In this document: piece after piece, positions 34,342-48,139 of the stretch
How positions within the stretch are numbered: position 1 is the stretch's first letter
How the letters are laid out: every line of letters starts with the position of its first letter
NCBI RefSeq assembly: GCF_000002425.4
Contig: NC_037273.1
Span: 3,257,526 to 3,321,525 of the forward strand
Source: Physcomitrium patens
Taxonomy: Eukaryota > Streptophyta > Bryopsida > Funariales > Funariaceae
Direction of reading: 5' to 3'
DNA: 64,000 nt
Translations under genes and position numbers: made by a program
The notes under the pieces: model-generated
Databases searched by the model: none
What the model was told of the DNA's origin: nothing
What the model saw: only the letters and a program-made list of their open reading frames with translations

Positions 34342-37300
34342 AAACATAGAAAGAGCGTTGCAACTATACGCAACTCTGATTCTGCAGATGAAGTTGCTTG
34401 CTCCCAGAATTCCTGCCCGGATGAATTGGCCGTTTACGGCCCTGTCTGTCCGAGATATTTTTGACTTTTCCTCCACCAACTGGTCAGGAGCCCATGGCAA
34501 CTTAGTTGTGCACCTTGTAAAGATCCCAATGCCACACATGCCATGGGATGCAACAGAGTTTTGCAGGGAAGTAGTCAAGAAAAAGAAAAAAGAAAACATT
34601 TCTTAATATACTTGATCATGTGGCATGATCGCCTGGATCAAGGCTTGCAACACCGAGAAGCAGTTTGAAGTAGCAGGAGCCAGATGACGTATGGTGGTAC
34701 TATGTTATTAATGTGTGGGAAAACGTGCACGTTCTATTTTTTCTTTCAGAACACTTGCCATGTTCCCAAGTGTGTTCTTTTTTGCCTACACATCGTTATG
34801 TGCGCCAGGTTTTCGACGGCTCATCACTAGCATGACATAGTATGTTGAGATGTCCTTCAGACGTGTCGTGTGTAAAAGTTCTCTTCAAGTGCAGGAAATT
34901 TGCGTTAAGAAGATAATTTCGTCTCCAGTACGTTGTAGAGTCCCTACATACAATTCAAATCGCCAATGAGAAGCACGAACAATATGTTCTATCCTCATCG
35001 AAATCCTTGTGAAGTGAGGTTTTTGGTCTCCCTGTCTTCATAGTAAAAACTTTTTGATTACTACTTCCCGTGTGCAGGAGCCGGAGGAAGGGCTTCCTCG
35101 AAAGTGGAGGCTCCATGCATTGTGATCCACGAGTGATGACTCAAAAGTAACTCCAATATCTCTTTTGCTGAATTATTGAGCTTAGACTTGTCGAACCAGA
35201 ACGAAACTACTAAGCGATTGTGTTGTTGAGCATGTAACATGTGAAAAACTGGCACGCATACGCATGGGAATGGAGTGATGTTCGTAAGCTTGCTACAACC
35301 TGTTGTGTAGACCATAATTATTGTCGATAATGTTGAAGGTGGAGATTCTGTCTCTCTTTTAGTGTTTGAGCTATACAAGATCCCTCTCACATGATTGAAG
35401 CAAGAATTGCAAGTTTGCATGAACTAGTCTCACGACAATTTGAAACACAAAAAGTAAGTGGAGAATAATGTATGCCAACACTGCCTCAGTTTTCGAGTCT
35501 CTTTCTTTCATTTTTTGTATCAATCTCTAATTGAGACTGTTTCGTTATAATTCTAATTATTGATATTGATACTGTAAGTGTTTATACGGTACACGCGGAG
35601 AAGTAGGGTTTTTCTTCTCCTTCTTTCTTTTTCTTTTCTTTTTTTTTTTTTTTTTTTTTTTTTTTTCGAGCACTCCAATTATATATATATATATATATAC
35701 ATGGGTAGTCTTTATTAGAATTGTGTATACTCCACACAAAATATTGCAACATGGGTATTATAGCGGAGTTTCATACTCTGAAAAATCCAATGTTTGAAAT
35801 TACAAGATTAGTAATGTCATCGTCCACCAACAGTTTTCTTATCTTCGCAAACAAACACACAAGAAAGAACAACACATACACACACCATTCTGTCGAACTC
35901 ACTTGTTATTGTTGTTACTAATCAATCCAAACACTTCAAAACTTTAATTGTTGAAAAACTTAGTCCACATACTTCATTACACCATTCTGCGGAAGATTGC
36001 ACTACTTATGTCCTCCGTCTTGTACTCAAAATCACGAACACATCCCGGAACCAGTAAGACGCGAGACATCATCACTTACATGGCAAACTCCAAAGAGAAA
36101 TCTACAATACATAAAGGCAATACCACCACATGAACCTTAACAAAAACGGATAGGGATACACACACAAAAGCTGCGAAGAGACCAACTCACAGAGCAATCA
36201 AAGTCTGTCTTATCTATCTTGACAGATAGACAAGGGTGCCAGACCATCGCAGAGGAATGCATGAGGTTGAGTACGGGAGCTAGAGGAGCTCCAGCTCGAT
36301 TGAGGACAGACAGCGACAGAGCTGTTGCAGAGCTTCAAGGACACGGCTGTAGCCAGGGAACAGCCAACAGCGAATGAGGCCTGGTTCTGACAGAATGCCT
36401 GCCAGCCAGCCAGCCAGGAAGCGGGGCGGGATTGGACTGATGTGCACCTGGGACGGAGGGGTTTGGCATGTGAGGTACAGCGATCACAGTTGGGTCAGGA
36501 GCTTCAGTGCAGACTGTCATGACAACGGCTACTATTGTTTAAGGTGGTAGCAGCACTGCAAAGATGCGGCATCAGATGGTGATGTAAGGGTAAGAATAGT
36601 TAGATACTGCCCCACCGTGCACAAACCCCCTCCACCTAGTACCATGGGGAAGAAAAGGGTGGAGGGAAGATGAATAAATTCGCTTACACTGTTATTCTGT
36701 AAGGATTACTTACGGTATATCTTGGAAACTTTGAGCAGACCGACTGAGAGTAGAAAAAGGTTCTGGCCAGCCGGATGACGACAAAGATGAGTTAGCCCGC
36801 CCGGAGTTGTTTACCTCAGATACAGAGAGAAGATCATTTGCTTATTGTCACATGTGCAGAGTTGATGAAACAGTAAAAGGAAATTGTCATACAGGTGCGA
36901 GTGTAACATGCATGTCGAAACTCCGTGAATCAAGCATGTAACACACCTACAGCGTACAATTCGGAAAACTTCCAAAACAAGATTTCCATGCTCATCGTAA
37001 AGAAAACATTACAGTATACACAAGCATATAAGGCAAAAAGCCAGAGAGAAGAAATTTAATTAGGATGAATGCTCATCGTTTTATTGGACAACAGGTCCAC
37101 AAATAGAACCTTAGAGAGAACTTCGAACCTGTGGACGTCTTGTCACGTATTATGAATGAAATCACCTCTATCAATGGTCATGTTCACAGGAGTCGCTCCA
37201 CTGGGATATAGGGCAGTGGAGGCGCACCTTCGATCAAATCCTAGCCTACGTTTTATCACAAATTTTTTACAGCCGCTCAAATCCTAAGAAAATAAGCTTC

Positions 37301-37592
37301 CCGGCCGCCAGCAACCTTCTACCGAGCTACAGCCCAACTGTTGCAACAACAACGCAAGCTCAAAAACCCAGCCGCTCTAACAGAAGACTTTGGAGGAAAT
37401 CCATCACCGTGACGTTTGACATCGTCCTCCGACAGTAAAACTCACAAAAAACCGCGCCAAGCGAAACGGCCAGTACACAGATCCTTCCACCCCAGAAAAC
37501 CAATCGTCTCCAAAATAATCTCCCACGTCACATCCTGAAAAATCATCATCACCTGTGGAACGCCCAACAACCTCCGCGCACTCTCAACATCC
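34342..37592. other. 3' flank of the RPA34-like gene and intergenic DNA
   Basis: The likely 3' UTR of the RPA34-like gene runs from 34342. Low-complexity runs lie at 35639-35666 (poly-T, 28) and 35680-35698 (AT). The right part, up to 37592, may include the 3' UTR of the arabinogalactan peptide on the minus strand. ORFs here are short and unrecognised. Confidence 0.45.
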
Positions 37593-37790
37593 TTACCAAA
37601 TGTGGGCACCAACGAACGCCAAGGCAGCGAAGATCACCGGCGCCACCACGGCGGGCGCCACGGACGCCGCGTGACTTTCCGGGGGTGGGGCGGGAGCCAT
37701 GGCCTGAGCGCTCACGCTCACGGCCAAGGAGCAAGCAACAACCACAGCCACGAGGGCGAAATTCTTCACAGATCTCATCGTGGAAGCCAT
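37593..37790 (-). CDS. Arabinogalactan peptide (short classical AGP, GPI-anchored)
   Basis: The ORF is open further upstream, to 38060, but the ATG at 37790 gives a 65-residue protein of typical AG-peptide size. Residues 1-28 form a signal peptide (MASTMRSVKNF start, then an AVVVACSLAVSVSA hydrophobic core). The likely mature part is only about a dozen residues around AQAMAPAPPPESH, with AP/PAPPP sites for proline hydroxylation and arabinogalactan. The hydrophobic C-terminus (VAPVIFAALAFVGAHIW) fits a GPI-attachment signal. Such peptides act at the plasma membrane and cell wall. No intron in the coding part. Plus-strand ORFs at 37602-37921 are shadows. Confidence 0.88.
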   Translation of the reverse strand: MASTMRSVKNFALVAVVVACSLAVSVSAQAMAPAPPPESHAASVAPAVVAPVIFAALAFVGAHIW

Positions 37791-38215
37791 TCTGCAGTGA
37801 TCAGCGACCCTGTTCCGCAACCTGGAGAGATGGTTCACAGTGTTTTCCTCGCAAGCCCAACGCACAGTATTTGTCTCTGACAAGAATGGAGGCTTGTGGG
37901 GGCAATGTGGGGCGGCGATAAGAGACGTTGGAGGCGTCGGAGAGCTCAAAGCGTGAGAAGCTACAATCGATGAAACTAATATACTGCAGAGCGAAGAAGT
38001 GGGGGCGCGGCTATAAAGAGCCTCGAGCTGAGACCCGGCGGGGACGCCGAAGCAGGCCAAGCCGTGTGCAGCGGGCAGCGGGTTGTCTGCCCCGCCAAAA
38101 AGGGGGGCAAAAAAGTAAAACGTTTTTCCTCACCGCCCCTTGATCCCACCGCCTATTCCCGTGTCGCAGTCTTTTCCCAGTCAATATACGCGCTTTCGTC
38201 ACGTAATTCCGCGCA
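37791..38215 (-). promoter_or_regulatory. 5' leader and presumed promoter of the AG-peptide gene
   Basis: GC-rich, then abruptly AT-rich beyond about 38215. The same frame stays open to an ATG at 38060, but that N-terminal extension is hydrophilic and would hide the signal peptide, so I take it as leader. Confidence 0.45.
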
Positions 38216-40210
38216 AAATTGGGTGAAATAAATAATTATCTATTATGAATGTAGGTCTGTCAGGTTCAGTTGGGTTTCAACTGTGCTCCTACAAATCCAA
38301 CTCTGTTCTTTATTCTTTTTTCTTCTATAAGTCTAAAGACCGTTTCTAATTTGCACGAGTGTGTGGATGGCTTGCTTATATCCTAAAGTAAAACAGTGGT
38401 TTTATAAATTTGGGGATTAGTTGTACTTGTTGTTGCATTATATATTGGGTTATGGCAAAGTGAGACTTGGGTGTGGATTTTCCAACCGGAGCCGTGAAAG
38501 TAAAATATATATATATATATATATGTTCTTTAAAACACTTACCTTGAACAAAAGCTGTTTTTCTGTTGATGTGGTTATTTTTTAATTTTATTGCTGATGT
38601 TTTTGTTAAGCACTGTTGTGTTACTTGGTTAGACAGAATGTAAATTTGTGTTATAGTGAGGTTGCAAAATGTATTGAAGGATAGAATTTTTATTTAATTT
38701 TTAATTTTTAAAATTTTAAAATTTTTCACTGCCAATCTTTTCCTTTGATACAGTGTCTATTTGTTACATATATGGCATAAAATCGTATTTACCTTTGAAA
38801 TATGTAGTGCACATTTTTATTTTTACTTTTATTTTTTCATATGTGCTAGCAAGTAGAAAGCAAATGCAAACATGCCTTCAAAGTCACAAGCTACTATGGA
38901 CATAGAAGGGGTCTAAAACCCATATTCCCTATTGCTTTTTTGTAACCAGGCACATACACATTAGAAGTAAGGAACATGGATTCTATGTACTACATTTGTT
39001 TGTTTATTCTATTCTATTATGATTATTAATGTTGTTATAGCAACATGGCATGAACAAAATGTGGACCTTCCAAAAGATTTTGAATCCAAACGTAGATGCC
39101 TACACAAAGTCATACATAGCATTTCTGCAGATGAAGAGAAAATAGGGGAAAAAAGAAAAATAAAAAAAAAGTCCACTTTGCATTTGACCACCAAGTAGTT
39201 GCAATTCCTCTTGACTTCCAAGCTCAATAATGGAGTAGATGTAGATTGGTTGGAACAAAGGCATACGCACATGGTTTGTTTTTCTTTTCCCCAGTACAAT
39301 TTACGTGTATTTCCCCAATTGCAAAATTCCAATCACCTACAAAAAAGCCTTTTGAGCTACCACCCCACAACACTCTTGTAGAAAGGAGATAGAAAGCAAA
39401 CTCATGCACTCCAAGGAATTGCATCTTCAACTCCTCACTTCGTTTCCACTCCTTGTAGGCAATTCATAATAAAATTAGAACTAAAATTAGAACCAAAATT
39501 GAAACTAAAACCTCCATCTTTATCTATACCCTTGTTTTTGAAGTTGAACAATTGAATCGAAGTAGGTCTGGCTTCCCTTCAAAACATGATAGAAACCCAG
39601 CAATATTCAATGGTCCAACAGAGTCAAACTTGTATTAATACAAGTTAGGCTTTCAGTGAAGAAAAAGAGCAAGTCAACATGTCTTTGTGCTTCTTTTTTG
39701 TATTTGTTTTTTTTTTGTTGCAAAACCGCAATATTCTGTATAAATGAGGGGATGCCATCTCACTAGATATGTGGGAAAAAGGCTTCAGTCATGAGAGACT
39801 TGGTGTATAGTTTTCTTCCAAGTGTATGTGAGAGTAGATGATTGAAGAAGACGAGGACGAGAGTCTAGGGATCAAGCGCGCGCGAGTCCCACCATGAGTG
39901 ATGGTTGTGGTGCCTGCTTTGCCCTCATTCAAGGGGTCAATCATTTTGTGCATCTACCGAGGACGTTCAACTAACCCAGGTTTGGAGATGGTGGGGTGGG
40001 GGTGTTGTGCAGATTCCAAGCATGGGCTGAAAGAATAATCAATGCAGACAGATTCTGTATCAACACATGCTTTTTCTAGCTCTTAATGTAATTGAAGAAA
40101 ATAACAGAAAAAAATAAAAATAAAAAATAATAATAATTGTCTTCAACTCTTCAAGTGTAAATTCAACTCTTCAAGTCACACTCAATGTCTAACCCTTCAT
40201 ATGTTTAGAG

Positions 40211-40244
<34 letters not shown>

Positions 40245-42408
40245 AAATTTTATTTTTTTCAAAACATTTGTAAACTTGTTAACACAAAATTCACAATAAT
40301 ATATTGTACGTGAAAATTGAATGAAATGAATGCCATGTATTTTTTTTTAATTCAACATGATATTACGTAGTACCCACTGTTTTTGAGATTGTCCATACAG
40401 TGGTCTATGCCATTTTTTGTTTTTATTTTTTTCCAGTACAATATTGTACTGAACACGTGCAATCACATGATGGTAAATTTTATTGAACAAAAATGAGAGT
40501 GAGGCAAACATAAGAAAAATAGGTAAATAAATATTTCAGGAAATAACATTACCACTGTAAATATTTGTTGAATAAGACACTAAAGAAAACATTTTAATTT
40601 TATTGAATAATAATCATTTTTTAATGTTGTGAGTAAATTTAGGTCTTGTTCCTTTTCAAAAGATGACCATGGTCTCAACACTTGCTTGATAAAACTTTAC
40701 CATTTTACATGACATGCTTATCCCAATGCATGTACTATTAGTTAGTCATTATATTCCTGCTACAAGTTTAATATTTTAGAAGGTTATTTCATTGCAACAA
40801 TAATCTTATTAGCATGTATTGGAGTGGCAATGTTTTAAATATCACTATCACCATCAAATTCATCGTTTTTGATATTTATCATATTTACAAACATTTAACA
40901 AGGGTGTGTCTTGTGTTAAAGAAAAATAGTGGTAAAAGTGAAACTGTCTAAAAATTTTAAAAAATAAAAGCTGTAAACTGATATTCTGAAACATTCTTTA
41001 CAGGGAGATAAAAACAATAAAAATGATTGGGTTGCATGAATTAAAAGCTATAAAGTGTGTGATTCCATCACCAGTCGTAGATGTTTTGAGTGACCTATTT
41101 TTAACCTGTTGTGATGTAACCCAAACCAACGTGTGTATTTATTATGTAAGGATAAGGATTGTTATTTTTTGAACATTTGATCCCATCTTTGAAACCTAAA
41201 ATAAATGAGGTTGGAATCAACAGATTGTGAAAGATTGTTCCAAAGTAAATGGGAATGATTTATTATGGAATCCTTCAACTGAACCATCTTTTTTTCTTTT
41301 TATTCTTTTTATTTGTATAAAAGTAATCCAGCCAAAATCATGTTTAATCAACCTATCATTCACTCTTAATGGAAGCTTGCAGGACCCAATTGTAAGAACT
41401 TACCCAACAAGAGGTGAAATATTCAATCTCTATTGGCTGCAGAACTTCAACTTTATTTTATTTTTTTGCTCTCTGTCCATTAATATTAAAAAGTATACAA
41501 ATAAATGGTTACTGCATGAAAGCTCAACCACTAGGGTTTGAAGATTTGGTGTGTTGTATATGATGCAGCTCTTCTTTTTGTTGAAGCCATGACAGGTTTC
41601 ATGATTTTATGTCACAATGGAATCTGACATTCTGACCTGGCCATTTCACTTGACTGTGTGCCCTAAAATGCCCTCATCTGCAAAAAACACAGAAGTAGGA
41701 TTAAGAAGTAAAAGGGTAAAATATATATATATATATATATATATATGAAAATGTGTGATTTATGCAACATTATTAACATGTAGAAAAGAAATAAAATTAA
41801 ATAAAACATAATCCATATTACTTGTAGGGTTTTGCTGATGCCCACCATAGTCTGTGGTTCTAGTTATTTTTTTACATTTGTATCCTTTTTAATGAATGGA
41901 TTGTGACTTTTTATTCCCCTTGTTGCATATTTTATTGTTGTTAAATATAAAAGAAAATGATTGACCAATGCATTGAACAGCAATTCCTTACATTTCAATT
42001 CCTTTAAATTTCAAACCACAAACCATTTTTTATTTATTCTTCCACCGTACACATCTTCAACGGTCATAAACATGGTATTCTTTCTTACTCTTTTTTACTC
42101 TCTTCTTTTTTTCCTTTTTTTCTTTTTGATGTTTTCAAGATTGCATGATGGAATTTATCATTCAGCATTCTTTGACATGGTCCTTCAGCACAATTTGATT
42201 TTTGTGAAGACCAAACAAATTCAAAAAGCGAAAAAAAGAAAGAAAAGAAAAGAAAAGAAAAATGAAGTGGTCTCCAACCTTCAAAGACAGTCATTTTTCT
42301 TTTTCTTTTTCTTTTTCTATTGTTGATATTATTGTTACTTAAAGATGTCAAGCTGCTAAAAGGTATTGGGCAAGAGGGTAGTTCATATGTCACTCTTTCT
42401 CTCTCTCT

Positions 42409-42442
<34 letters not shown>

Positions 42443-43045
42443 ATAAGAAGAAGAGGGTGAGAGAAAAAAGAAGAATCCACACTTTGCTAGTGTGCCAGCC
42501 CCCATTCTTCTTATGATTGTAGCTTTTGCTCATAATGATATGCAATGAATCATCTTGTGGGCTGGAAAGATAAAAATGGCTCATACAGATCCATAATGTC
42601 CTTCTGCATTTGCATCATCAGCATGCACCTTCATTAGACACACACACGCATATCAACATGGCATGGTTTTCATTTACAACATGTGTGGTTAATAAAACAC
42701 ACACAGTTACAGTGAATGTACTTCAAAGAAAATCATAAATTCAACAACATGTTGGATGTTTCCTTGCCATGAAAACAGTTCCACCATATGCATTCAAAGT
42801 TGGCAATTCAACATATAAAGACAAAATGAAAAAAACAAACAAAACCAAAACAAAAACAAAAACAAACAAACAATCACACAAGACAGAGAATAATCATGGT
42901 GTCATTGTGCTGTTACTGCAACTCATTACAAGACAATGACAATGTCATTGGTTGGCAACAAAGTGCATCAATAAATAAATAAACAAAGGTAAAGAAACAA
43001 TGTGCATCAATGGAATCACAATCACAATCACAGTAGATATATGCT
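38216..43045. other. AT-rich intergenic DNA with simple repeats
   Basis: No gene recognised. Simple repeats include (AT)n at about 38504-38524, 41719-41746 and 42412-42439, and poly-A at 40211-40238. ORFs are short and low in complexity. Confidence 0.55.
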
Positions 43046-43299
43046 ACCTCAATGCCTCAGTGTAAGAACACAGCCACACTGAGCAGTAAAGAGATTATCG
43101 AAAACATTGATACCAAGTGATTCACTAATAAGAATTATCCAAACCATCTTCCCCATTAATGACACCTCTAAAATTGTGCACTTACTTAACTGATCCTCAC
43201 TTCCACTTCCACTTCCCCACATTCTCCAGAGAATGTCCTGTACAAAGGGGCTTTTCTTCTTCTTCTTCTTCTGCTTCTTCTTCGTCTTCACTGTAAAGC

Positions 43300-43641
43300 T
43301 CATTCAACACGGGGCTTAGAATCTCCCTCGTCAATGCCCCTCCACACCTCTGTCCAAAACTGGCACATCGTTTCATGATATCTCCAACAAGCCACTATCA
43401 TATGGGACACTTCGTACGAAGGCCAAGTGTCGAGATCGATGAAACTAGCTTTACGGGAAGCTTTGATCTCCACGGAAAAATTTAAACGACTCAGGGCGGA
43501 GCGTCCAAGACCAGGGGATCGGGGAAGGCGGTTGAAGGGTTCCACTTCAGCCAGCCAGCTCAGCAGCCAGCTAAGCGCGAGGGGGCGGGCGTGCACGTCC
43601 GGGCAGAGGAGTGGTGCAGTGTGCCAGGGCTGGTTAGTCAT
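43300..43641 (-). CDS. Hypothetical protein, 113 codons
   Basis: The second half (WPSYEVSHMIVACWRYHETM, then CQFWTEVWRGIDEGD) has a balanced composition rich in Trp that looks protein-like, while the first half resembles translated GC-rich DNA. I do not recognise a family. A plus-strand ORF at 43427-43801 overlaps it, so only one at most is likely to be real. It could also be the 3' exon of a longer gene. Confidence 0.25.
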   Translation of the reverse strand: MTNQPWHTAPLLCPDVHARPLALSWLLSWLAEVEPFNRLPRSPGLGRSALSRLNFSVEIKASRKASFIDLDTWPSYEVSHMIVACWRYHETMCQFWTEVWRGIDEGDSKPRVE

Positions 43642-43644
43642 TGC

Positions 43645-45020
43645 CCATGTTCCTGCTGCCGTCGGATGGACGACGGAGATTCGTTCCCATGAAAAGAAGA
43701 CTATATTTGAACTTGTCCATGTGGAGGTTCTTCCGGGGGTCTTGTGGTTTCTGCTCTGTTCTTGGTCAGGCCTTCCTAGGCCTCGTTTTTGTGAATTTTA
43801 GTGGGTTTTGTTGGGTTGCTATATAATTGCGGTTTCGAAATTTGGGGAGGGAGGGGAGTTCGGGGGTTTTTCTGGCTCCGTCAGTAGTTGCGAGGGATTT
43901 GTCATGGTATTTATATAGTAAGGTATGGTAAGTGTTGGACTTCTCCATGGAAACGCAAAAGCTGGTTCCGTCACCGTAGTCCTGCGAAGGGGGGGGGCAT
44001 ATTCCGGGGCGGTATCGGTGGGGGCTTTTTCCATGATTGCATGTGTTCCGTCTGGATTTGTCATCATCACTCGGGGTTGCACCTTTCCACCCCCCCCCCC
44101 CTCTCGCTCTCTCCTCTCCCACGCCCCAGTTCTGGTGTGGAGGTTTTTCCGGGGGTTTTGTTTACAGGTTTAGGATTTAGAGTTTTTGAATCTAACATAT
44201 TTATTATTATTGTTATTGCCATTGTTACGTTATGTTCTATTGGGTATTAATGTAGGCATATATATATATATTAAAGGAAGTATTGTTTCTTTTTACTATA
44301 TCTCACTATTTTTTGAGTTACTATTCACATGCATTTCCATAATACATACCATTCAGCATATTCCTTAAAGAAACGTTGCATATAAAACGTGAATTTGTGA
44401 ATGTTTGGATTTTGAACAGGTTGTATCTTCAACATAATGAGGAACACCAAAATCATATATTTAGAAGTAGAAATTATACTACAGTAGTATTGAATAGAAA
44501 TAGAAGTGTTAAAAAATCAAGTATTACTCCATGTAAATCATGACAATCAATATAATAATCAGAAATGCAACAGAATACTCCTTATATTTGTTGTTCACAA
44601 CGTCACCATCACCATCTGCAATACGATGTGTACACAACCCTAACTTGTGCGAATTTGTTTAAAAATATTTTCCAATATTGATTTGTACGCTGAAACTGGC
44701 AACAGCCCACCCGGAATAATAAAAACCAGCTCATGCGACAAATATACAAGCGATAGAATAAACGCCAATGCGGTGAATTCGCGCGTTCCGTGGCACACAG
44801 CTGGCCGCCATGTGGACGCTTCATTATGGAGGGACGACTCACAATAGGACAAAGATCGTGCCTGCCTGGCGAAGCGAGGTTTATGCTTTGGCTTCGTGTT
44901 CGAGCAACGGGGCATATCTCCATGGCCCCATCACCACTGTCGATACCCATGGCCGTTGCATGTGCAAGGGCCCATGCCGCCGCGGCTCCCATGTTCGAAC
45001 CCTTGTTTGCAGCTGACAGG
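43645..45020. other. Mixed-composition region without a recognised gene
   Basis: GC-rich patches (43650-44170 and 44760-45020) alternate with AT-rich DNA. ORFs exist on both strands, for example minus 44609-44992, but none shows a known domain. Confidence 0.35.
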
Positions 45021-45026
45021 TTCCCG

Positions 45027-45066
45027 AAACCCTAATTTGTTGCCGTTGCGTAAGGTTTAGGGTTTT
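45027..45066. promoter_or_regulatory. Telobox pair
   Basis: AAACCCTAA at 45027-45035 and the reverse form TTTAGGGTTT near 45057-45066 lie in a GC-rich patch. This looks like a promoter-proximal region, but the gene it serves is not identified. Confidence 0.45.
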
Positions 45067-45980
45067 ATAGCCCAGGGACTTGCGGATCATCAGCTTTGCG
45101 CTGGAGCTTAGCAAGCGCGAGACAGACCCGAGCAGCACAGCACGGCAGGCTGTCATTTTGCCCTGCAATCCTCACCAGTTGTGCGACAATAACCCTCAAT
45201 TGATAGGCATTCATTCTGTTTTTTATTTTATTTCTTTGTCTTTTAAAATATTATCAGCCCAAAACACAGTGTTGTCCCTCTCAGTGTCTCGCTCTCTGTC
45301 CGTCCGTGGTCTTGTTTCACCGTCACATCCTTTGGAAAAATTTTCATGGAATTTTCACCTCCAAGCATTGGGCCAATAATTTATGCGAGAATCTTTGGGA
45401 CGCAGATAGCAAGTCTGCCATCCCGTACTTGCTTCCTTAGTTGTTGCAGATCGAGATCACGAATGTATGGAAGTATGCTTGGAGCTCTTTGTGGGCTCTT
45501 TCGGAATATCTGTGGGGAGGATTTTAGCTCTGCAGTTGGGCTTGCGATCTCTCAGATAAGTATGTGTTGATTCCGTAGCTGAATAAAGGATCCATATCTC
45601 GGTGAATGCCACCACGGCCGCACAGTGTGAGTACAGGTCCGGATGCCTTCGATATTACAGTGTGTAAGTATGTTCGCTATTTGGGTTTGTGGTAAACTCG
45701 TTAACAGCAGCAACATCTAATGGAGGTAAATATAGATGAGTGATATTAATGGAGTCACGGATTGAATACGACGTGGAAAAAGAGAATTAAGAGAGCCCCA
45801 ATAATACCATTGTTCCAGGTGCTTGGAAATCTTACCTGGATGGACACATTGATGGGCACCTCAGGATTTAAACGTTCAGATCACAAGGACACACGCCAAG
45901 AATAGGTGAATGTGCTGTGTCCCGCCTTGTTTTCTCTTAAAGTGATTGCCCCGTTAGAATTTCGCTTCTGAATCGTTTCT

Positions 45981-46001
45981 AAACCCTAAACCCTAAACCC
46001 T
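45981..46001 (+). promoter_or_regulatory. Triple telomere-type repeat (telobox)
   Basis: Three tandem AAACCCT units, the plant telomere sequence. Too short to be a remnant telomere with confidence, so more likely a promoter telobox. Confidence 0.55.
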
Positions 46002-48004
46002 GAATTTGCGGTACTGAGACACTCACATAGAGAGCCTCGAGCAGGTGACAAAAGTACTAGTAAAAATTTGTACACAAGGTTGATGACTACGATGTCAGAT
46101 GTGGAGCTGTGTACTGTTGCAACCCATCATCATTTCCGAAACCAATGGGAAGAGCTCGAGGCTCTCTTTCCCAGATTATCTCACAAGAGCCAAGCCGGCA
46201 TGCAACCCAGGCTTGACCTTGGGATTCGCTTAACCTCAGGGCCCCGCGAACATTCGTCACAAGATTTTTACTTCTATGGGGGTACAACTGGCGGTGCCCA
46301 TGAATAAACACTGCAACAGTGAACTCTGCGTGTATTGTGGATGGAATCTGCAAGCGTTCAATGGATGCTGTCTAATTCACAGCTATCACCGAGCGTATGG
46401 CGTTCGCAGCAAATTGAACAGAGATCTGTGGCTCTGTGATTTTGTTCGCATGAACAGGCGATGCAACGAGAGAGGGGCGTCTCGGAGTAAGTTTGCAGCG
46501 TTTTTTTCGATTCTGTTCGAATTTCGTCAAATCGGCAAAAGGGAACAGGATGTAATATCATTCATAAAGAGGGATTATGTTTAGTATCGCAAAACCATGA
46601 ATATCACACGCAATCAAGCTTCTGAAGTTGCCAGAATCAAAACCATTTACTATTGAGTTAACGGAGTTTTTTGCACAATGTTTATGAGCAAGGAATTAGG
46701 TTCTGTGCGTGATTTGGAGAGTATCAGCGAGCAATCAATGATCGGAAGTTTCTCTCACCGAATGTGGAATTTAACCAAGAGAAAAACATACGGCAAAGGT
46801 GGAGAGACGTGAAGATTGAAGTGCATTCTACCAGACTTCTCAAACATAAATGAAGATGCGATAACTTTCCTGACAGGAGAATGCGTTTGTACACATCCAG
46901 GACAGAGTCCCAACAAGCAGAGCCTCCTCCTCACTTTTTTCTTCAGGAGCATTGCACGGACATACTTTTGAATCATTAGGCGTGAAAGGCAATTCCTTCC
47001 AGCTGGAGCGTCTGTCCTTCGGCTTGGACCGGTGCGGCTTATTCAAAGCACCTTTCAATGATCTCTCAACAAGACACCAGCCTGTGTGAAATAGAGAAAG
47101 ATTCATGTAAGAATCATTTGAGGAGATTATGTTAAGATTGTGAAATGTCTCCTCACGATGGCGAAGCCTGTGAATGTCAATCCCCTGCAGAGGCTTGGCC
47201 TCCTGACGCTTTTGCTGTCATGAAACATCAGTGCCAGAAAAAGCATGCATTTCACCGACCTCACATTTGGAGCCATCTTAAAAAAGAATCGCGCCATTGA
47301 ACCTTAAGAGATTCAGAAACTTCCCACTCATGTCGACCAACCTGTGGAGAGTTGAGAAAGATAAAACCCATGACTTCAATCCTAAGGAAGATAACAGCCT
47401 TTGACCTTCTGCTTAAATCCAACCTTGATCAGACATGGTCGTTGCAGTGATATTTGTGATGCAATAATGATAGACGCCAGAGTTTCTACGACCGTAACGC
47501 CATAACGCCAGAGAAGGGTTAAAATTCCGACTCAAATACCCTTAGAGAGAGAGGGAGATGTTTACCGGTGTTATGGCACATCTGCGATCAGCATCCAGAT
47601 TTGTATCCAAGTTCTTATGTGATCAAATCACCATCTACTCGGCGCCAAGTTTTGTGAACAGCATGCATGCGTGTGAAGCCGTAGATGCACTGTGACTGGA
47701 GAGCTACACCACCAGAGCGACTTCGGGGTTGGATATGAAAATGGCCACCATTCCTACAGCGTGCATCAAAGCCATCTGCCAGGATTGTCTGCTGTTACTA
47801 AGGTGTACTTCAAGGGACTGACAGGCAGTCTCTCAGTCTTGTAACAGGATTTCAAGACATTGACGATGTGAACTCTGCTATCTCTCCTTGTGCCTATTGA
47901 CCGAATAACGAGGAATCAGATACGAGGTCCTGCCTCCAGAAAAATCCCATTATCCATTCTTTACGAACTATGCAAGTGAGATGGCGAGGAAGGCCAGTGC
48001 TTAC
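46002..48004 (-). other. Unresolved region, possible intron-rich gene
   Basis: On the minus strand several short stretches look exon-like: 47265-47341 (VGRHEWEVSESLKVQWRDSF) begins after a CCACAG acceptor, and about 46970-47085 (KPKDRRSSWKELPFTPND) begins after a good pyrimidine tract and CACACAG. I could not join them in a single convincing frame. Confidence 0.2.
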
Positions 48005-48139
48005 AAGAGCTGCTAGCTTCTGGTGCTCGACGAGTGCCCCATTACATAGAGCTGCATTGAGAATTTCCCAATCATTGTTGTTGAAGTGACCATGCCGACT
48101 GTGACAGTTCTCCCTCAGGGGTTGTCGACTGTCAGCCAT
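48005..48139 (-). CDS. Possible first coding exon of an unknown gene
   Basis: ATG at 48139 opens 45 codons (MADSRQPLRENCHSRHGHF...) ending at a donor-like CTT|GTAAGC. Read through, the frame continues to a stop at 47894. Teloboxes at 48683 and 49253 lie upstream. No family recognised. Confidence 0.22.

Noticed and set aside
34126-34599. 157-codon minus-strand ORF
   Set aside because: It is the antisense of the lysine-rich tail of the RPA34-like gene; its Phe/Leu runs come from AAG/AAA codons read backwards.
37593-38060. 155-residue version of the AG-peptide ORF
   Set aside because: The extra N-terminal 90 residues would bury the signal peptide; AG peptides are about 60-75 residues and start directly with it.
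43427-43801. 124-codon plus-strand ORF
   Set aside because: Overlaps a slightly more protein-like minus-strand frame, has Arg/Gly/Ser bias from GC-rich DNA and no domain.
45981-46001. Interstitial telomere
   Set aside because: Only three repeat units, in a GC-richer block with other single teloboxes, so a promoter motif is the simpler reading.
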